From an uncultured Clostridia bacterium (lineage in GTDB: Bacteria; Bacillota; Clostridia; Christensenellales; CAG-917): a stretch of 7,065 nucleotides of DNA. Both the position numbers and the translations under genes were made by a program. Under the pieces are notes generated by a model, which had not been told where the DNA came from, did no database searches, and saw nothing but the letters and a program-made list of their open reading frames with translations. Position 1 is the stretch's first letter; each line of letters opens with the position of its first letter. The stretch is taken from the NCBI GenBank assembly GCA_947589635.1, contig CANQCC010000078.1, positions 1 to 7,065 of the forward strand, in the 5' to 3' direction. Positions 6,764-7,065 of this stretch are shown one piece after another.

Positions 6764-7065
6764 AAAACAAAATTATTTGCTCACAGTCAAACAGCGCTCA
6801 GCCCGCAACCAAAAGCGCCCTATTTTAAGCAAGCGCTCGCTTGCGGTTTATCGCGCCCCGATAACGTATCTAATTTAATGTGCGTTTATGTAGGCCTGTC
6901 GCGCCCCAACAAATGGGCAACGCGATAAGAGCTTACTAAACGGATCGCGTCCGATAAACTTCGGCAATTTGATAAGAGGCTGCCTAAGGTTTATCAAACT
7001 CCACCAAACGCCGTCAGTTGATGATGGCAGGGCAATACAATTTTCAAATCCGCCGTTTTGCTTAA
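6764..7065. other. Structured intergenic region without a supported gene
   Basis: I see no gene here. The stretch holds several hairpins and short repeats. GCAAGCG/CGCTTGC (6829-6844) is a near palindrome. TTATCG (6848-6853) pairs with CGATAA (6859-6864). TCGC plus GCCC (6899-6906) pairs with GGGC (6915-6918) and GCGA (6922-6925). CGGA (6941-6944) pairs with TCCG (6950-6953). Direct repeats are TCGCGCCCC (6851-6859 and 6899-6907) and GATAAGAG (6924-6931 and 6971-6978), both spaced by 47-48 bases. It may be a dispersed intergenic element or the regulatory region of a gene beyond the window. Confidence 0.5.
6968..6998. repeat. Inverted repeat TTTGATAA/TTATCAAA
   Basis: TTTGATAA (6968-6975) is the exact reverse complement of TTATCAAA (6991-6998). 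Inside, AGG (77-79 of that line) can pair with CCT around CTG, giving a compact 31-base stem-loop. GATAAAC (6953-6959) can instead pair with GTTTATC (6989-6995), so two folds compete. TTGATA (6969-6974) and TATCAA (6992-6997) also have 17-base promoter spacing, but the -10 match is poor. It could be an operator, a hairpin, or a weak promoter for a downstream gene. Confidence 0.4.

Noticed and set aside
6438..6878. Plus-strand open frame overlapping the 3' half of lemA and the following spacer
   Set aside because: It is out of frame with LemA, low complexity (Ser, Arg, Pro rich), and lacks a ribosome binding site.
6968..6997. Promoter TTGATA-17-TATCAA
   Set aside because: The boxes are the two arms of an inverted repeat and the -10 match is only 4/6, so the dyad explains the pattern better.
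6875..7063. Minus-strand open frame of 62 codons running in from the right edge
   Set aside because: It has no start inside the window, its composition (Pro, Ser and Trp rich) is unlike the neighbouring proteins, and it crosses the hairpin array. It could be the end of a gene beyond the window, but nothing positively supports that.

Overview
The window carries four convincing protein genes, all on the + strand, in two transcription units separated by a clear terminator and promoter. The coding DNA looks moderately GC-rich and the spacers are AT-rich. Shine-Dalgarno sequences, sigma70-type promoters and protein styles (a MacB-like ATPase-permease fusion with a long charged linker, and LemA beside a two-helix membrane protein) suggest an uncultured Firmicutes/Clostridia-type bacterium, perhaps from the gut. 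This taxonomic reading is an inference from style, not from a marker gene.

Unit 1 (about 200-4062): a TetR/AcrR-family regulator (243-836) is followed after 48 bases by a 1043-residue ABC transporter (885-4016). The transporter fuses a MacB/LolD-type ATPase, a 170-residue linker with segregated charge, and an FtsX/MacB permease with a very large external domain. A strong intrinsic terminator (4037-4062) closes the unit. The layout suggests a regulator controlling an export or mechanotransmission-type ABC system, but the substrate cannot be read from sequence.

Unit 2 (about 4075-6760): a near-consensus promoter (TTGACT, 17 bases, TAAAAT) drives a 605-residue protein with a two-helix membrane hairpin and a long, probably cytoplasmic, C-terminal part. 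A LemA-family protein (6044-6715) with a strong ribosome binding site follows. The pair looks like a membrane module of unknown function, comparable to known neighbourhoods of LemA with DUF3137-type proteins.

The flanks hold no supported gene. Positions 1-198 contain short palindromes and a perfect 23-bp inverted repeat, then AT-rich DNA. Positions 6716-7065 contain a chain of hairpins and short repeats (GATAAGAG, TCGCGCCCC, TTTGATAA/TTATCAAA). Both flanks look like structured intergenic elements, possibly dispersed repeats of this genome. I found no CRISPR array, tRNA, rRNA, transposase or clearly novel defence system. The least-described item is the 605-residue protein paired with LemA.
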